Origin: Anaerococcus sp. Marseille-P3625
GTDB taxonomy: Bacteria > Bacillota > Clostridia > Tissierellales > Peptoniphilaceae
Length of the DNA: 64,000 nucleotides
Direction: 5' to 3'
Assembly: GCF_900232825.1 (NCBI RefSeq)
Contig: NZ_OCTP01000011.1
Span: 583,262-647,261, forward strand
The notes under the pieces were generated by a model that did no database searches, was not told the DNA's origin, and was given only the letters and a program-made list of their open reading frames with translations. Below, piece by piece: positions 37,652 to 45,944 of the stretch. The translations under genes were made by a program, and so were the position numbers. Every line of letters begins with the position of its first letter. The first letter of the stretch is position 1.

Positions 37652-38471
37652 CTATTCCACCTCCATATAAAAGTAACTCTTTGTATTTTCTTAACTTCTC
37701 TTGATGGATTTTTCTTCTAAAATCTTCTCCCGTAACTTTAACTGGTATTGTCATTTCAAGTATTCTTGAATATATCCTTTGATACTCAAGGTCAATGTTT
37801 GGATTTTGAATAATTTCCAATGATAAGTTTGTAGTAAAAATTGTCGGCTTACCCTTTAAGTATCTTGAGTTTATAATGTTATATACTTGTTCTCTTGCAT
37901 AAGATGTATCCCTTTCAATTCCAAGGTCATCTAAGATTAACAAAGGAATATTAGATAAGTTATTGATAATTTCATTTGAATCTAGCTTAAATACTGATTT
38001 TTGTATTTGATTTATAACCTGAGATAAATTCATAATCTTAACTTTAACTTGTTTTCTTTCAATTAATTCATTTGCTATTGCACAAGCAAGGTAAGTTTTT
38101 CCACTGCCAACATCTCCATAAAATAAAAGTCCAACATTGTCTTCCTTCATTTGTTCAAAACTTTTAGCATAATTGTAAGCAACCTTGTAAGCTTGACCTT
38201 TTTCATTTAAGTATTTCTCAAAAGTATATTGGTGTTGGAGCGGCGATGAGAAGCAATCTCTTTTCAATGATGATATTTTCATCAGTCTTTCTCTTTCTTC
38301 ATTTTCCTTATCTCTTTTTATTTCACATTCGCATTTAATTCTGGGAATAAACTTTGTAAATCCAAGGTCAAGTAATTCTCCATCGACTCTTTTACCGCAT
38401 ACCTTGCAATAGATATGCCCATTTCTTTCAATATCATTTTCTCTTAATACAAAATCTTTTAAACTTGTCAT
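37644..38471 (-). CDS. DnaC/IstB-like ATP-binding protein
   Basis: This 275-residue AAA+ helicase-loader-like protein has an N-terminal zinc-binding region (YCKVCGKRV and IKCECE). Walker A is LFYGDVGSGKTYLA (about residue 118), Walker B is LLILDDLGIE, and the sensor region is NSRYLKGKPTIFTTN. With the RepA-like protein upstream (overlap 4 bases) it forms a replication module for the excised ICE. Confidence 0.88.
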   Translation of the reverse strand: MTSLKDFVLRENDIERNGHIYCKVCGKRVDGELLDLGFTKFIPRIKCECEIKRDKENEERERLMKISSLKRDCFSSPLQHQYTFEKYLNEKGQAYKVAYNYAKSFEQMKEDNVGLLFYGDVGSGKTYLACAIANELIERKQVKVKIMNLSQVINQIQKSVFKLDSNEIINNLSNIPLLILDDLGIERDTSYAREQVYNIINSRYLKGKPTIFTTNLSLEIIQNPNIDLEYQRIYSRILEMTIPVKVTGEDFRRKIHQEKLRKYKELLLYGGGIDD

Positions 38472-39241
38472 AAACTCTCTCCTATATCGTAATTCATTTT
38501 CCTTGTTGTATTATCATTAATGTTTTTCGCCTGATCATTAAGATACCAATTGATTATCGTTGCCTTGTGGTCTTGATACTCTCTGTTATTTGCTTTCATA
38601 TATGACGAGAGCCTATCAATGTATTCATTAATTCTACTTCCTAACTCATTTGTTAAGTCCTTGTATTCTTCATCAGTCAAAAATATATTTTTATATATTC
38701 CATAAGGCTTTTGACCTTTACTAAAATCATTCTTTCTTAACTCATTATTATTAATATTGTTATAGTTACCTTCCGATTTTCGAAAATCTTGACTTTCGAT
38801 ATTCGAATCTCTTGAATTTCGATTATCGAACTTCTGGAATTTTGTTTTTCGAACTTCTTGATTTTTTAATTCCATATTATTAAATATGCTCATAAAATCT
38901 TTAACATAAATTCTATTAGGCTTTCCAAGTCCTTGTCTTTTCTTTTCAATTAGTCCAATTCCTGACTTAATATCAAGTTCAGCTATTAATTTATTTGCTT
39001 TTTCACTCGCACAATTAAATTGCTCTTTTATACTTTCAATTGTGTAGTAAATAAAGACTTTTCCATCTTCATCTATCCAATCATTTTTATATGAAAGACC
39101 CATTCGATTAAGCATATATGAATACAAAACTTTAGCTTCAATAGAAATACTCTCAAAAACCTCATCTTCCATTAATACCATAGGCAACCTAATGAAGTTA
39201 TACATCTCAGATTGCCTATTATAAAAATAATCAAAATTCAT
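38468..39241 (-). CDS. RepA-like replication initiator of the ICE
   Basis: This 257-residue protein starts with the RepA N-terminal winged-helix region (YNFIRLPMVLMEDEVFESIS, AKVLYSYMLNRMGLSYKNDW) and ends with the segment shared with DnaD-like element initiators (LTDEEYKDLTNELGS, YMKANNREYQDHKATIINWY). The IME initiator at 22157-22909 ends with a similar segment. It is the first gene of the leftward ICE operon; AAAGGAGG precedes the ATG and a hairpin/U-tract lies 23 bases upstream. Confidence 0.85.
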   Translation of the reverse strand: MNFDYFYNRQSEMYNFIRLPMVLMEDEVFESISIEAKVLYSYMLNRMGLSYKNDWIDEDGKVFIYYTIESIKEQFNCASEKANKLIAELDIKSGIGLIEKKRQGLGKPNRIYVKDFMSIFNNMELKNQEVRKTKFQKFDNRNSRDSNIESQDFRKSEGNYNNINNNELRKNDFSKGQKPYGIYKNIFLTDEEYKDLTNELGSRINEYIDRLSSYMKANNREYQDHKATIINWYLNDQAKNINDNTTRKMNYDIGESL

Positions 39242-39263
39242 CCTTACCTCCTTTCTTTGAAAT

Positions 39264-39300
39264 AAAAAAAAGACGACAGAATTATTACTTTCTATCGTCT
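39264..39300 (-). promoter_or_regulatory. Hairpin with U-tract upstream of the ICE repA-like gene
   Basis: Read leftward, AGACGATAGA (39300-39291) and TCTGTCGTCT arms are followed by a long U-tract (39270-39264). The stem matches those at 19171-19198 and 20555-20580. It is preceded by TTTAATATGTA, a sequence also found ahead of the hairpins upstream of tnpW and (as TTTAATATATA) ssb. Confidence 0.6.
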
Positions 39301-39401
39301 GAGATATACATATTAAATTTTCATCACAAAATAAGACTCTTTAAAGAATCCTTAGTTTTATTGGTATGCTATTTACAATACCCATTGTTAAAATGGATAC
39401 T

Positions 39402-40784
39402 CTAAGCAGCACACCAACTATTTATTTTTTGAGTTTTAAACTTTGGTAGAAGTCTTGAACTCCTTATATTTACATAACTATTTGCCTCTATCACTATTAT
39501 GACACGAAACCCGGAGAAGAAGTCTAGAACTATTGAAGTAGCATTAGCACCTGAAGTTAATAGCTTATCAATTAATGTTACTGGTTTTGGGAATTCAAAA
39601 ATATCTTCATCAAATAGTTCCTTTATTTCTTTTGCAGAGTTTTGAGATGTTCCTGCTTCTGAAATATCTATAGAGTAATCAACATTAATATCTTCTATAA
39701 TTGTTGGTAATGTTGCACCGTTTCTAACATCTTTTAAAAATTTTTTTTGATAAGGTGTCCTATTTTTTCCTCTAAACACGATTCTATTATCTTCCATTAG
39801 TTGATTCATTTTATCTTGGTTGTATAGCCAACATTTATTTTTTGGCGGCATATTATTTTTACCTGTTATCGGATCTTTTATAGGATATATACAACTTTCG
39901 ACAAGCCTCCCACCTTTTCCGTTTCCTGACAAATCAGCATAATCCCAATCACCTCTTGGATCATTGTCTGGGTTCTTATAATTTGAATTCATTTGTGCAG
40001 TTCTTCTTTGTAGATTTAAAGTATAAGATTCGTTATTTTTTGAATATAAATAAATATATTCATGATTTTTGCCAATAATTCTATCGTTTGGAGGTGTTGC
40101 TCTTCTTTTCCATATCAAATTTTCAATATGATTCTCTTCCCCAAAAATCTCATCACACATCAGCTTCAAATTCGCCTGTTCATTATCATCAATTGAAATA
40201 AAAATTACTCCATCATCTGACAATAAATCTCTTGCTAGCGTTAGTCTTGGGTACATAAAGGTAAGCCAGGCTGAGTGGGTTGACTTGCCAGCAAGTTCTA
40301 GGATTCTTTCCGCTTCTTCTTCTGTTATTCCGATTTTATCTGACAGTTCACTTGCCTTAAACTGAAAGTTGTCTGGATAGACAAAGCCATCTGTGCCAGT
40401 GTTGTATGGAGGATCTATATAGATACATTTGATTTTTCCAGAATATGAGCTTAAAAGATGCTTTAGAGCATCGATATTATCTCCAACTATATATAGATTT
40501 TCACTATCCTTGTTTTCGCTCTTTTCATTGTGTTTGCTGTCAGGAGATATATAGGTTTCTGTTTCTAGTGAACTTTGGTATTTGGCATAGGACTTGCCCA
40601 AAAACTTAAGCTCATAACCTTCTTTTGAGATGTCGATTTCTTCATCTGACAAGAAGCTTTTGAAGGCATCCATTTTAAACTCGCCATCTTTTGAGAAAAA
40701 TTGTGGGAAGTTATCTTTTAATTTATTCATTTCTCTGCTATTGGGCTTTTTCTCTTCATTATCTTTTAGATTTTGACCTATCAT
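39402..40784 (-). pseudogene. mod: Type III DNA methyltransferase (Mod), truncated by the ICE
   Basis: The open frame is 460 residues; about 425 are native. The beta-class order is visible: catalytic motif IV DPPYNTGTDG (about residue 124) precedes the SAM-binding motif I, VLDFFSG, near the C-terminus. Right after FSG (about 39510) the sequence becomes FRVIIVIEANSY and runs 34 residues into non-homologous ICE sequence; a normal Mod continues S-G/A-TTAHA. The target-recognition part is present. The ATG overlaps the stop of the XRE regulator (ATGA). The missing 3' end and the Res subunit are presumably beyond the other ICE end. Probably inactive. Confidence 0.88.
39508..39513. other. Right junction of the ICE with the mod gene
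   Basis: Conserved Mod coding (GACTTCTTCTCCGG) stops here and non-homologous sequence (TTTCGTGTCATAATAG) begins. The exact crossover cannot be fixed without the left end. Confidence 0.65.
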
Positions 40785-40993
40785 TTTTCTTCCTCCAATC
40801 TATATTCCAATATTTCCGATATATCACACTTAAAGTACCCACAAATTCTGCTAAGTATTTCCATACTAACATTCTCATCTTTCCCCATTTTAGCTATGGT
40901 ATGGGGAGTTGTGTTTATGGCTTTTTGTAAGTCTAGTTTATTCATTTTTTCATCTATTAATTTTTTCCATAATTTATCATAGGAAAATCCCAT
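40781..40993 (-). CDS. XRE family regulator of the type III restriction-modification locus
   Basis: This 70-residue Cro/CI-type helix-turn-helix protein (KMNKLDLQKAINTTPHTIAK, EILSRICGYFKCDISEIL) corresponds to the small regulators that precede mod in many low-GC type III systems. GAGGTAG precedes the ATG. Its stop overlaps the mod start by four bases, so the two are translationally coupled. It probably times methylase expression. Confidence 0.85.
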   Translation of the reverse strand: MGFSYDKLWKKLIDEKMNKLDLQKAINTTPHTIAKMGKDENVSMEILSRICGYFKCDISEILEYRLEEEK

Positions 40994-41107
40994 AATCTAC
41001 CTCAAGTTTATCTTCTACTTTATACAGTTTTTCTATAATATTATATCACATTCTACAACTTACTTTTTACATATTTATTAAGGAGGAAATTTTAGGAAAA
41101 GCTGACA

Positions 41108-41194
41108 TAAAAAAATCGGCACTAAGGCTAATACCTTCATGCCGATTAAGTTTTAAGGAAATAAATTCCTAATTAATCACCCCTAAGGGGTGAT
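41108..41194 (-). terminator. Terminator after clpC, with a second hairpin
   Basis: Read leftward, AATCGGCA (41147 downward) and TGCCGATT arms, followed by U7, form a strong intrinsic terminator for the ctsR operon. A second perfect hairpin AATCACCCCT-AGGGGTGATT-like (41174-41194) between it and the clpC stop has its T-tract on the rightward strand. Confidence 0.8.
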
Positions 41195-41218
41195 TTTTAT
41201 AATATTTTTTGATTTTTT

Positions 41219-43642
41219 CTATATTTGCTTTACCAATTGTTTTTCTTCGTTTTTTGTATTTTCAAATACCAATTTGTTTCTTTTGACTGATAATTTTATT
41301 TTGCTATTTCTATCTAGTTTTCCATCTAGTATATCTTCTGCAAGTCTATCTTCTACCATTTTTGTGATGTGGCGTTCTAATGGTCTTGCTCCGTATTCTT
41401 CGTTAAAGCCATCTTTTGCCAATAGTTCTACGCTTCTTTTGTCATAGTCTATGTCTATATCTATGGCTTCTAATCTTTTTTTGGTTTTTTCAAGCATTAA
41501 TCTTGTTATTTCCACTATGTCTTTTTTGCTTAGTGGGTTAAACATTATTACTTCATCTAATCTATTTAGAAATTCTGGTGCAAAGACTTCTTTGACAGCT
41601 TTTTCTATGATTTCTTTGCTTCTTTCTTTTGATTTTTCTTCGGTATTTCCTGTTTCAAATCCTATGGTAGCTTTTTCATTTAGACTTGATACTCCAACAT
41701 TGCTTGTCATTATTATTATGGTATTTTTAAAGTCTACCGTCCTACCTTGACCATCTGTTAATCTTCCATCATCTAGGATTTGCAAAAGTATATTAAAGAT
41801 ATCTGGATGAGCTTTTTCTATTTCGTCAAATAATATTACTGAATACGGGTGATTTCTAACTTTTTCTGTTAGTTGTCCTCCCTCTTCGTAACCAACATAT
41901 CCTGGAGGTGATCCTACAAGACGGCTTACGGCGAATTTTTCCATGTATTCACTCATGTCCATGCGTATCAAGTGATCACTAGAGCCAAATAAGTTTTCTG
42001 CTAGAGTTTTTGCTAAGTAGGTTTTACCTACTCCAGTTGGCCCTACAAAGATAAAGGATCCTATTGGTTTTGATGGATCTTTTAGGCCCACTCTTGCTCT
42101 TTTTATGGCATGAGCTACTGATTTTATGGCCTGATCTTGGCCAATTACAGTTCCTACTAGGTCTTTGTCAAGATTTGCGTATTTTTCTTTTTCATCTTCA
42201 GTTAATTTACTTACTGGAACTTTTGACCAACTTGCAACTATGCTTGCTATGTCATCGTAGCCAATAAATTGATTTGGTTTTTCTTTGCTTTTCTTTTCCT
42301 TACAAGCTTCCATGTCAAATTTGGCTTGATTTATCACATCTCTAAGCTCTGCGGCCTTTTCAAAGTCCTGATCTTTTACAGCTTGTTCTTTTTCTTTGAT
42401 TAATTCCTCTAATTTTTCTTGAGGATTTTTATCATTGCCCTCTTCTTGGTAGGATTTTATCCTAACCTTACTCATGGCCTCATCTATTACATCTATGGCC
42501 TTATCTGGCAAATATCTATCGTTGATATATCTATCGGTTAGCTCAACTGCAGCATTTATAGCCTCGTCAGTAATTTCTACTTGATGGTGGCTTTCGTATT
42601 TGTCTTTTATGCCGTAGATTATTTTTCTTGAGTCCAAAAGGGTCGGTTCTTCTATTAGGATTGGCTGCATACGGCGAGTTAGGGCGGAATCTTTTTCTAT
42701 ATATTTTCTATATTCTGCTGTTGTGGTTGCCCCAATTATTTGTATGTCACCCTTGGCAAGAATTGGTTTTAGGATATTTGCTGCATCCATTGAACCTTCT
42801 CCAGCTCCAGCACCTAAGACCATGTGAAATTCATCTATAAATAAAATCACATCGTCGCGATCTTTAATTTCATTAAAGAATTTTTTAAGTCTTTCTTCAA
42901 AATCTCCACGGTATTTGGTTCCAGCAATTATGCTTGGCAAGTCCAAAGAGAGGATTTGTTTATCGCTTATAATTTTTGGTACATTCCCTTGGACAATATT
43001 TTGGGCAAGGCCTTCAGAAATAGCGGTTTTGCCAACGCCAGGCTCGCCAATTAGTATAGGATTATTTTTTCTCCTACGCATTAGAATTTGTATGAGCCTT
43101 TCTATTTCCTTATCCCTGCCAATTACTGGGTCTATTTTTCCAGCTTTTGCTTCTTCATTTAGGTTTCTTGCGTATTGCAAGACATTTTCTGATAAATTTT
43201 CACTTTTGCTAGTTTTGTTATTTTCTGTCTTTAATAATTCCAAAAGATTTCTTCTTACATCGTCTTTTTCAAGACCAGATAAGAGAAACATCACATTTGT
43301 GATGGAATCTTCATCATCAAGGATTGCAAATAACACATCTTCTTCGCCAGCTGCTAGCGTTCCTCTTTGACCCGCAATTATTCTTGCTTGTTCAAAAATT
43401 TTTCTTACTTTGCCACTTAATTCTGTAGCAGGTCTACTAGCTTCCCCTATTCCTACATTATTTATTATAACTTGCCTAAAAAGTTCGTAGTTAGCTCCGG
43501 ATTTCTCCAAAGCCCTACTGGCAAGAGAATTTGTCTTCATCAAGGCTAAGAGCAAATGTTCGCTACCGATATAATCGTGATTTAAACTGTAGCTTTCACG
43601 TCTAGCCTCTTGGGTTAATTTGTTTAATCTGTTAGCTTCCAT
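41219..43642 (-). CDS. clpC: ATP-dependent Clp protease ATP-binding subunit ClpC
   Basis: This 807-residue Hsp100 unfoldase delivers substrates to ClpP. N-terminal Clp repeats ([19 protein letters not shown]), a first AAA domain (GEPGVGKTA), a middle region with a UVR motif ([19 protein letters not shown]) and a second AAA domain ([28 protein letters not shown]) are all present. It is the last gene of the CtsR-controlled stress operon; its start overlaps the mcsB-like stop. A strong terminator follows. Confidence 0.96.
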   Translation of the reverse strand: MEANRLNKLTQEARRESYSLNHDYIGSEHLLLALMKTNSLASRALEKSGANYELFRQVIINNVGIGEASRPATELSGKVRKIFEQARIIAGQRGTLAAGEEDVLFAILDDEDSITNVMFLLSGLEKDDVRRNLLELLKTENNKTSKSENLSENVLQYARNLNEEAKAGKIDPVIGRDKEIERLIQILMRRRKNNPILIGEPGVGKTAISEGLAQNIVQGNVPKIISDKQILSLDLPSIIAGTKYRGDFEERLKKFFNEIKDRDDVILFIDEFHMVLGAGAGEGSMDAANILKPILAKGDIQIIGATTTAEYRKYIEKDSALTRRMQPILIEEPTLLDSRKIIYGIKDKYESHHQVEITDEAINAAVELTDRYINDRYLPDKAIDVIDEAMSKVRIKSYQEEGNDKNPQEKLEELIKEKEQAVKDQDFEKAAELRDVINQAKFDMEACKEKKSKEKPNQFIGYDDIASIVASWSKVPVSKLTEDEKEKYANLDKDLVGTVIGQDQAIKSVAHAIKRARVGLKDPSKPIGSFIFVGPTGVGKTYLAKTLAENLFGSSDHLIRMDMSEYMEKFAVSRLVGSPPGYVGYEEGGQLTEKVRNHPYSVILFDEIEKAHPDIFNILLQILDDGRLTDGQGRTVDFKNTIIIMTSNVGVSSLNEKATIGFETGNTEEKSKERSKEIIEKAVKEVFAPEFLNRLDEVIMFNPLSKKDIVEITRLMLEKTKKRLEAIDIDIDYDKRSVELLAKDGFNEEYGARPLERHITKMVEDRLAEDILDGKLDRNSKIKLSVKRNKLVFENTKNEEKQLVKQI

Positions 43643-44610
43643 TATCTCTCCTTCATATATGAGTTTAGAAAATAAGCTCTTTTAGGGTCATTTTTGCCCT
43701 CATATTTCTTATTTACAAGCTTATCAATTAAATAATCAATTTCATCGTTGGATAAATCTGTATCATAGTCTAAATTATTGTATTTTTTAAGCTTATAAAG
43801 CTCATTGGCAATAATTTTGTTATTAGATAATTTTCCACTTCTTAGATTATTTAATGACAAGGCTATTTCTTCTTTTACTTCTTCATCGTCAATATTATTT
43901 AAAATTTTAAAATCTCTTCTAAATCTTCTCTCATTTCTTACAAGCGTATCGACATTTTCTGACATCGATCTTATGAAAGAATCCATATCATCTCTGTAAT
44001 TTCCAAAGTTTTTGATCAAATAAAGATAATCTACAAATTCATCATAGTCCAAAGGCAAAAACCTTGTTCCAATCATACCGTGACTTGCCAAAGCCTGTTT
44101 GAAACCAACATAAGTTTCATCCTTATCTACAAGACCAAACAAAAACATCTTTAGTCTTATCTCAACTCCCGAACCAGCATTTCTGGCATCGCTTGTTAGA
44201 TAACCATATTCTGGAGAAAATGAAAAATCAATTTTATCATCAAGATAACTTTCAATTTCCTTGGCTTTTTTGTAAGATTTTTTAAAATCCATGCCAAAAT
44301 TTCTAATGTTTATTGCTATATGGTCCCTATCATTTACTATTATTACATACTCATCCTTGATAATTGCAGCCATTTGCAAATTTTTCTCATGCCAATCTTC
44401 TGATAAAATCAAATCGGCCACTAATTTGTCAAGGACTTCTTCATCAAGATCTGATAAAAGAATAATTTCATCTTTATAAATTTCTCTTAAAATGTCAATT
44501 GTTTTTTGGCTATCTTCAAAACTCATGGTCGTTGGATAGTCAAAGTCTTGGATATTTCTTCTTATGGATAAGTTTGAATTTAGAATTATATCTTTAGCAT
44601 AATCTATCAA
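43642..44610 (-). CDS. mcsB: McsB-like protein with degenerate kinase motifs
   Basis: This 322-residue member of the ATP:guanido phosphotransferase fold occupies the mcsB position. The fold is recognisable from VNDRDHIAINIRNFGMDF and YGYLTSDARNAGSG. But the SSRIRLARN nucleotide motif reads LSIRRNIQD, NEEDHIRIQ reads NDRDHIAIN, and YLTSCPTNVGTGLRASV reads YLTSDARNAGSGVEIRL, losing the conserved Cys and Arg. It is also about 40 residues shorter than B. subtilis McsB. It may be a pseudokinase adaptor of ClpC/CtsR instead of a protein-arginine kinase. It overlaps mcsA by 4 bases. Confidence 0.8.
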   Translation of the reverse strand: MIDYAKDIILNSNLSIRRNIQDFDYPTTMSFEDSQKTIDILREIYKDEIILLSDLDEEVLDKLVADLILSEDWHEKNLQMAAIIKDEYVIIVNDRDHIAINIRNFGMDFKKSYKKAKEIESYLDDKIDFSFSPEYGYLTSDARNAGSGVEIRLKMFLFGLVDKDETYVGFKQALASHGMIGTRFLPLDYDEFVDYLYLIKNFGNYRDDMDSFIRSMSENVDTLVRNERRFRRDFKILNNIDDEEVKEEIALSLNNLRSGKLSNNKIIANELYKLKKYNNLDYDTDLSNDEIDYLIDKLVNKKYEGKNDPKRAYFLNSYMKER

Positions 44611-45194
44611 TTTTGCACCTTCATATTCAAATCATCTATACGCTCTTTAAGAATTTGTGCTTGCTCGTAATCCTCAGTTTCAACAGATTGGTTGAGTTTT
44701 TCTTGCAAGGATTTTATTTCAAGAGCAACTTCCTTAAATTCTCTTTCAGCCTTTGGGAAAGTACCCCTGTAAGTATCGAAATTGTTAAAAGATTTTAGGA
44801 TTTTTTCTGTTAGCTTATGGTTAAGTTTGTAGCATTGATTGCAACCAAATTTACCAACCTTTATATTTGATTCAGGATTTCCGCATGATGGGCAAGTTCT
44901 TTGATTAATACTTTTTAGATAGTCAAAAGTTTTGTTGTTCAAATTAAATTTAAAATCATAATAACTATCGATCATATTATCCAAAGACGGGATGAAATTC
45001 TCGATCAAATCTCCCAAATTTAATTTGTCAAAATCTATTTTATTAACAACTTGACTAGATTTGTCACCACTCGTCATATCCATATTTGTATATTTTTTTA
45101 AGCAATCTTCGCATAGATAAAAATCGTGGACATAACCATTTACAATAGCTCTAACGCTTATACTTGCATCTTTTCCACATTTTTCACACTTCAT
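44607..45194 (-). CDS. mcsA: McsA, zinc-finger activator of the CtsR operon
   Basis: The 195 residues include an N-terminal zinc finger (KCEKCGKDAS, LCEDCLKKY), a second (RTCPSCGNPE, FGCNQCYKL) and a C-terminal UVR domain (LNQSVETEDYEQAQILKERI) that contacts Clp ATPases. It activates McsB and modulates CtsR in B. subtilis and S. aureus. It lies 2 bases after ctsR. Confidence 0.9.
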   Translation of the reverse strand: MKCEKCGKDASISVRAIVNGYVHDFYLCEDCLKKYTNMDMTSGDKSSQVVNKIDFDKLNLGDLIENFIPSLDNMIDSYYDFKFNLNNKTFDYLKSINQRTCPSCGNPESNIKVGKFGCNQCYKLNHKLTEKILKSFNNFDTYRGTFPKAEREFKEVALEIKSLQEKLNQSVETEDYEQAQILKERIDDLNMKVQN

Positions 45195-45196
45195 AA

Positions 45197-45658
45197 TTAA
45201 CTCCTTGCTAAAATACTTAAAATCATATTTTTTATGATATCTGATCTAAGGAAATTTCTCATATCACTTGTTATTTTTGCCAATGCCTTATCGCTAGTTG
45301 CATATTTTGCTAGCAAAAATTCATCTTCGTTTAAGTATTTTCTATTATATAAGTCCCTAAACAAACTATCCGCGTTTGCTTCAGTCATTTGTTCGTTTAA
45401 ATTTTTTACCAAATAGGATAAATAATTATCCTCCTCAACTATAGTAATGATTTTAATAAAGCCGTTGCCGCCCCTCTTACTTTCAATTAGATAACCATTG
45501 TGAGGGGTAAATCTTGTTGAAAGCACATAATTTATTTGACTTGGAGCACAATCAAACTTTATAGCCAAATCATTTCGTCCAATTTCAAGCATTCCATCAG
45601 TTGATTGGCTAAGCATCGCCTTTAAAAATCTCTCTATATCTGATGTTAGACCCGCCAT
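45197..45658 (-). CDS. ctsR: CtsR, repressor of class III stress genes
   Basis: This 153-residue dimeric winged-helix repressor has an N-terminal helix-turn-helix region (SDIERFLKAML, VGRNDLAIKF-like IGRNDLAIKFDCAPSQINYV), the glycine-rich wing (ESKRGGNGFIKI) and a C-terminal four-helix part. It binds the heptad repeats upstream of its own operon (45726-45750). It is first in the order ctsR-mcsA-mcsB-clpC. Confidence 0.94.
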   Translation of the reverse strand: MAGLTSDIERFLKAMLSQSTDGMLEIGRNDLAIKFDCAPSQINYVLSTRFTPHNGYLIESKRGGNGFIKIITIVEEDNYLSYLVKNLNEQMTEANADSLFRDLYNRKYLNEDEFLLAKYATSDKALAKITSDMRNFLRSDIIKNMILSILARS

Positions 45659-45689
45659 AAAATCACCATCTTTCTAAATTGTCTCTTTA

Positions 45690-45717
45690 TTTTACATTTA
45701 TAATAGGAAAGGTCAAG
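45690..45717 (-). promoter_or_regulatory. SigA-type promoter of the ctsR operon
   Basis: On the leftward strand TTGACC (45717-45712), 16 bases, then TAAAAT (45695-45690), about 32 bases before the ctsR start. The CtsR operator lies directly upstream of the -35. Confidence 0.65.
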
Positions 45718-45725
45718 AAAAAACT

Positions 45726-45750
45726 TTGACCTTCTGACTATCTCTGACCA
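45726..45750 (-). promoter_or_regulatory. CtsR operator
   Basis: On the leftward strand GGTCAGA-GAT-AGTCAGA fits the CtsR consensus RGTCARA-NAN-RGTCARA exactly, and a third heptad GGTCAAA (45732-45726) follows after two bases. It stands upstream of the ctsR promoter and supports autoregulation by heat stress. Confidence 0.8.
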
Positions 45751-45845
45751 TTTATTTTTAAAAAATAGAATCCATTGATTCTTAAGATTATTTTACTATT
45801 TATCCTTTATTTTTCAAGAATTAAAAATAAGGCCAAAATTCACTG

Positions 45846-45896
45846 AAAAAAACTGACCTCTTAAGTTAGTTTTTTGTCTAACTTTTGGGGTCAGTT
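45846..45896 (-). terminator. Terminator after the C69 dipeptidase gene
   Basis: Read leftward, AACTGACC (45896 downward) and GGTCAGTT arms with an inner AGTTAG/CTAACT pairing are followed by U7. The stop of the gene at 45945 is about 50 bases upstream. Confidence 0.8.
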
Positions 45897-45944
45897 CAAT
45901 TTGAATTTTAATTTTAAAAGGTCATTATTTTAAGATTTATTATC

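Noticed and set aside
41174-41194. Separate rightward terminator for an unseen transcript
   Set aside because: No rightward gene ends before it; it is more simply part of the bidirectional hairpin region after clpC.
42064-43370. Several rightward ORFs opposite clpC
   Set aside because: They are antisense shadows of a strongly conserved gene.
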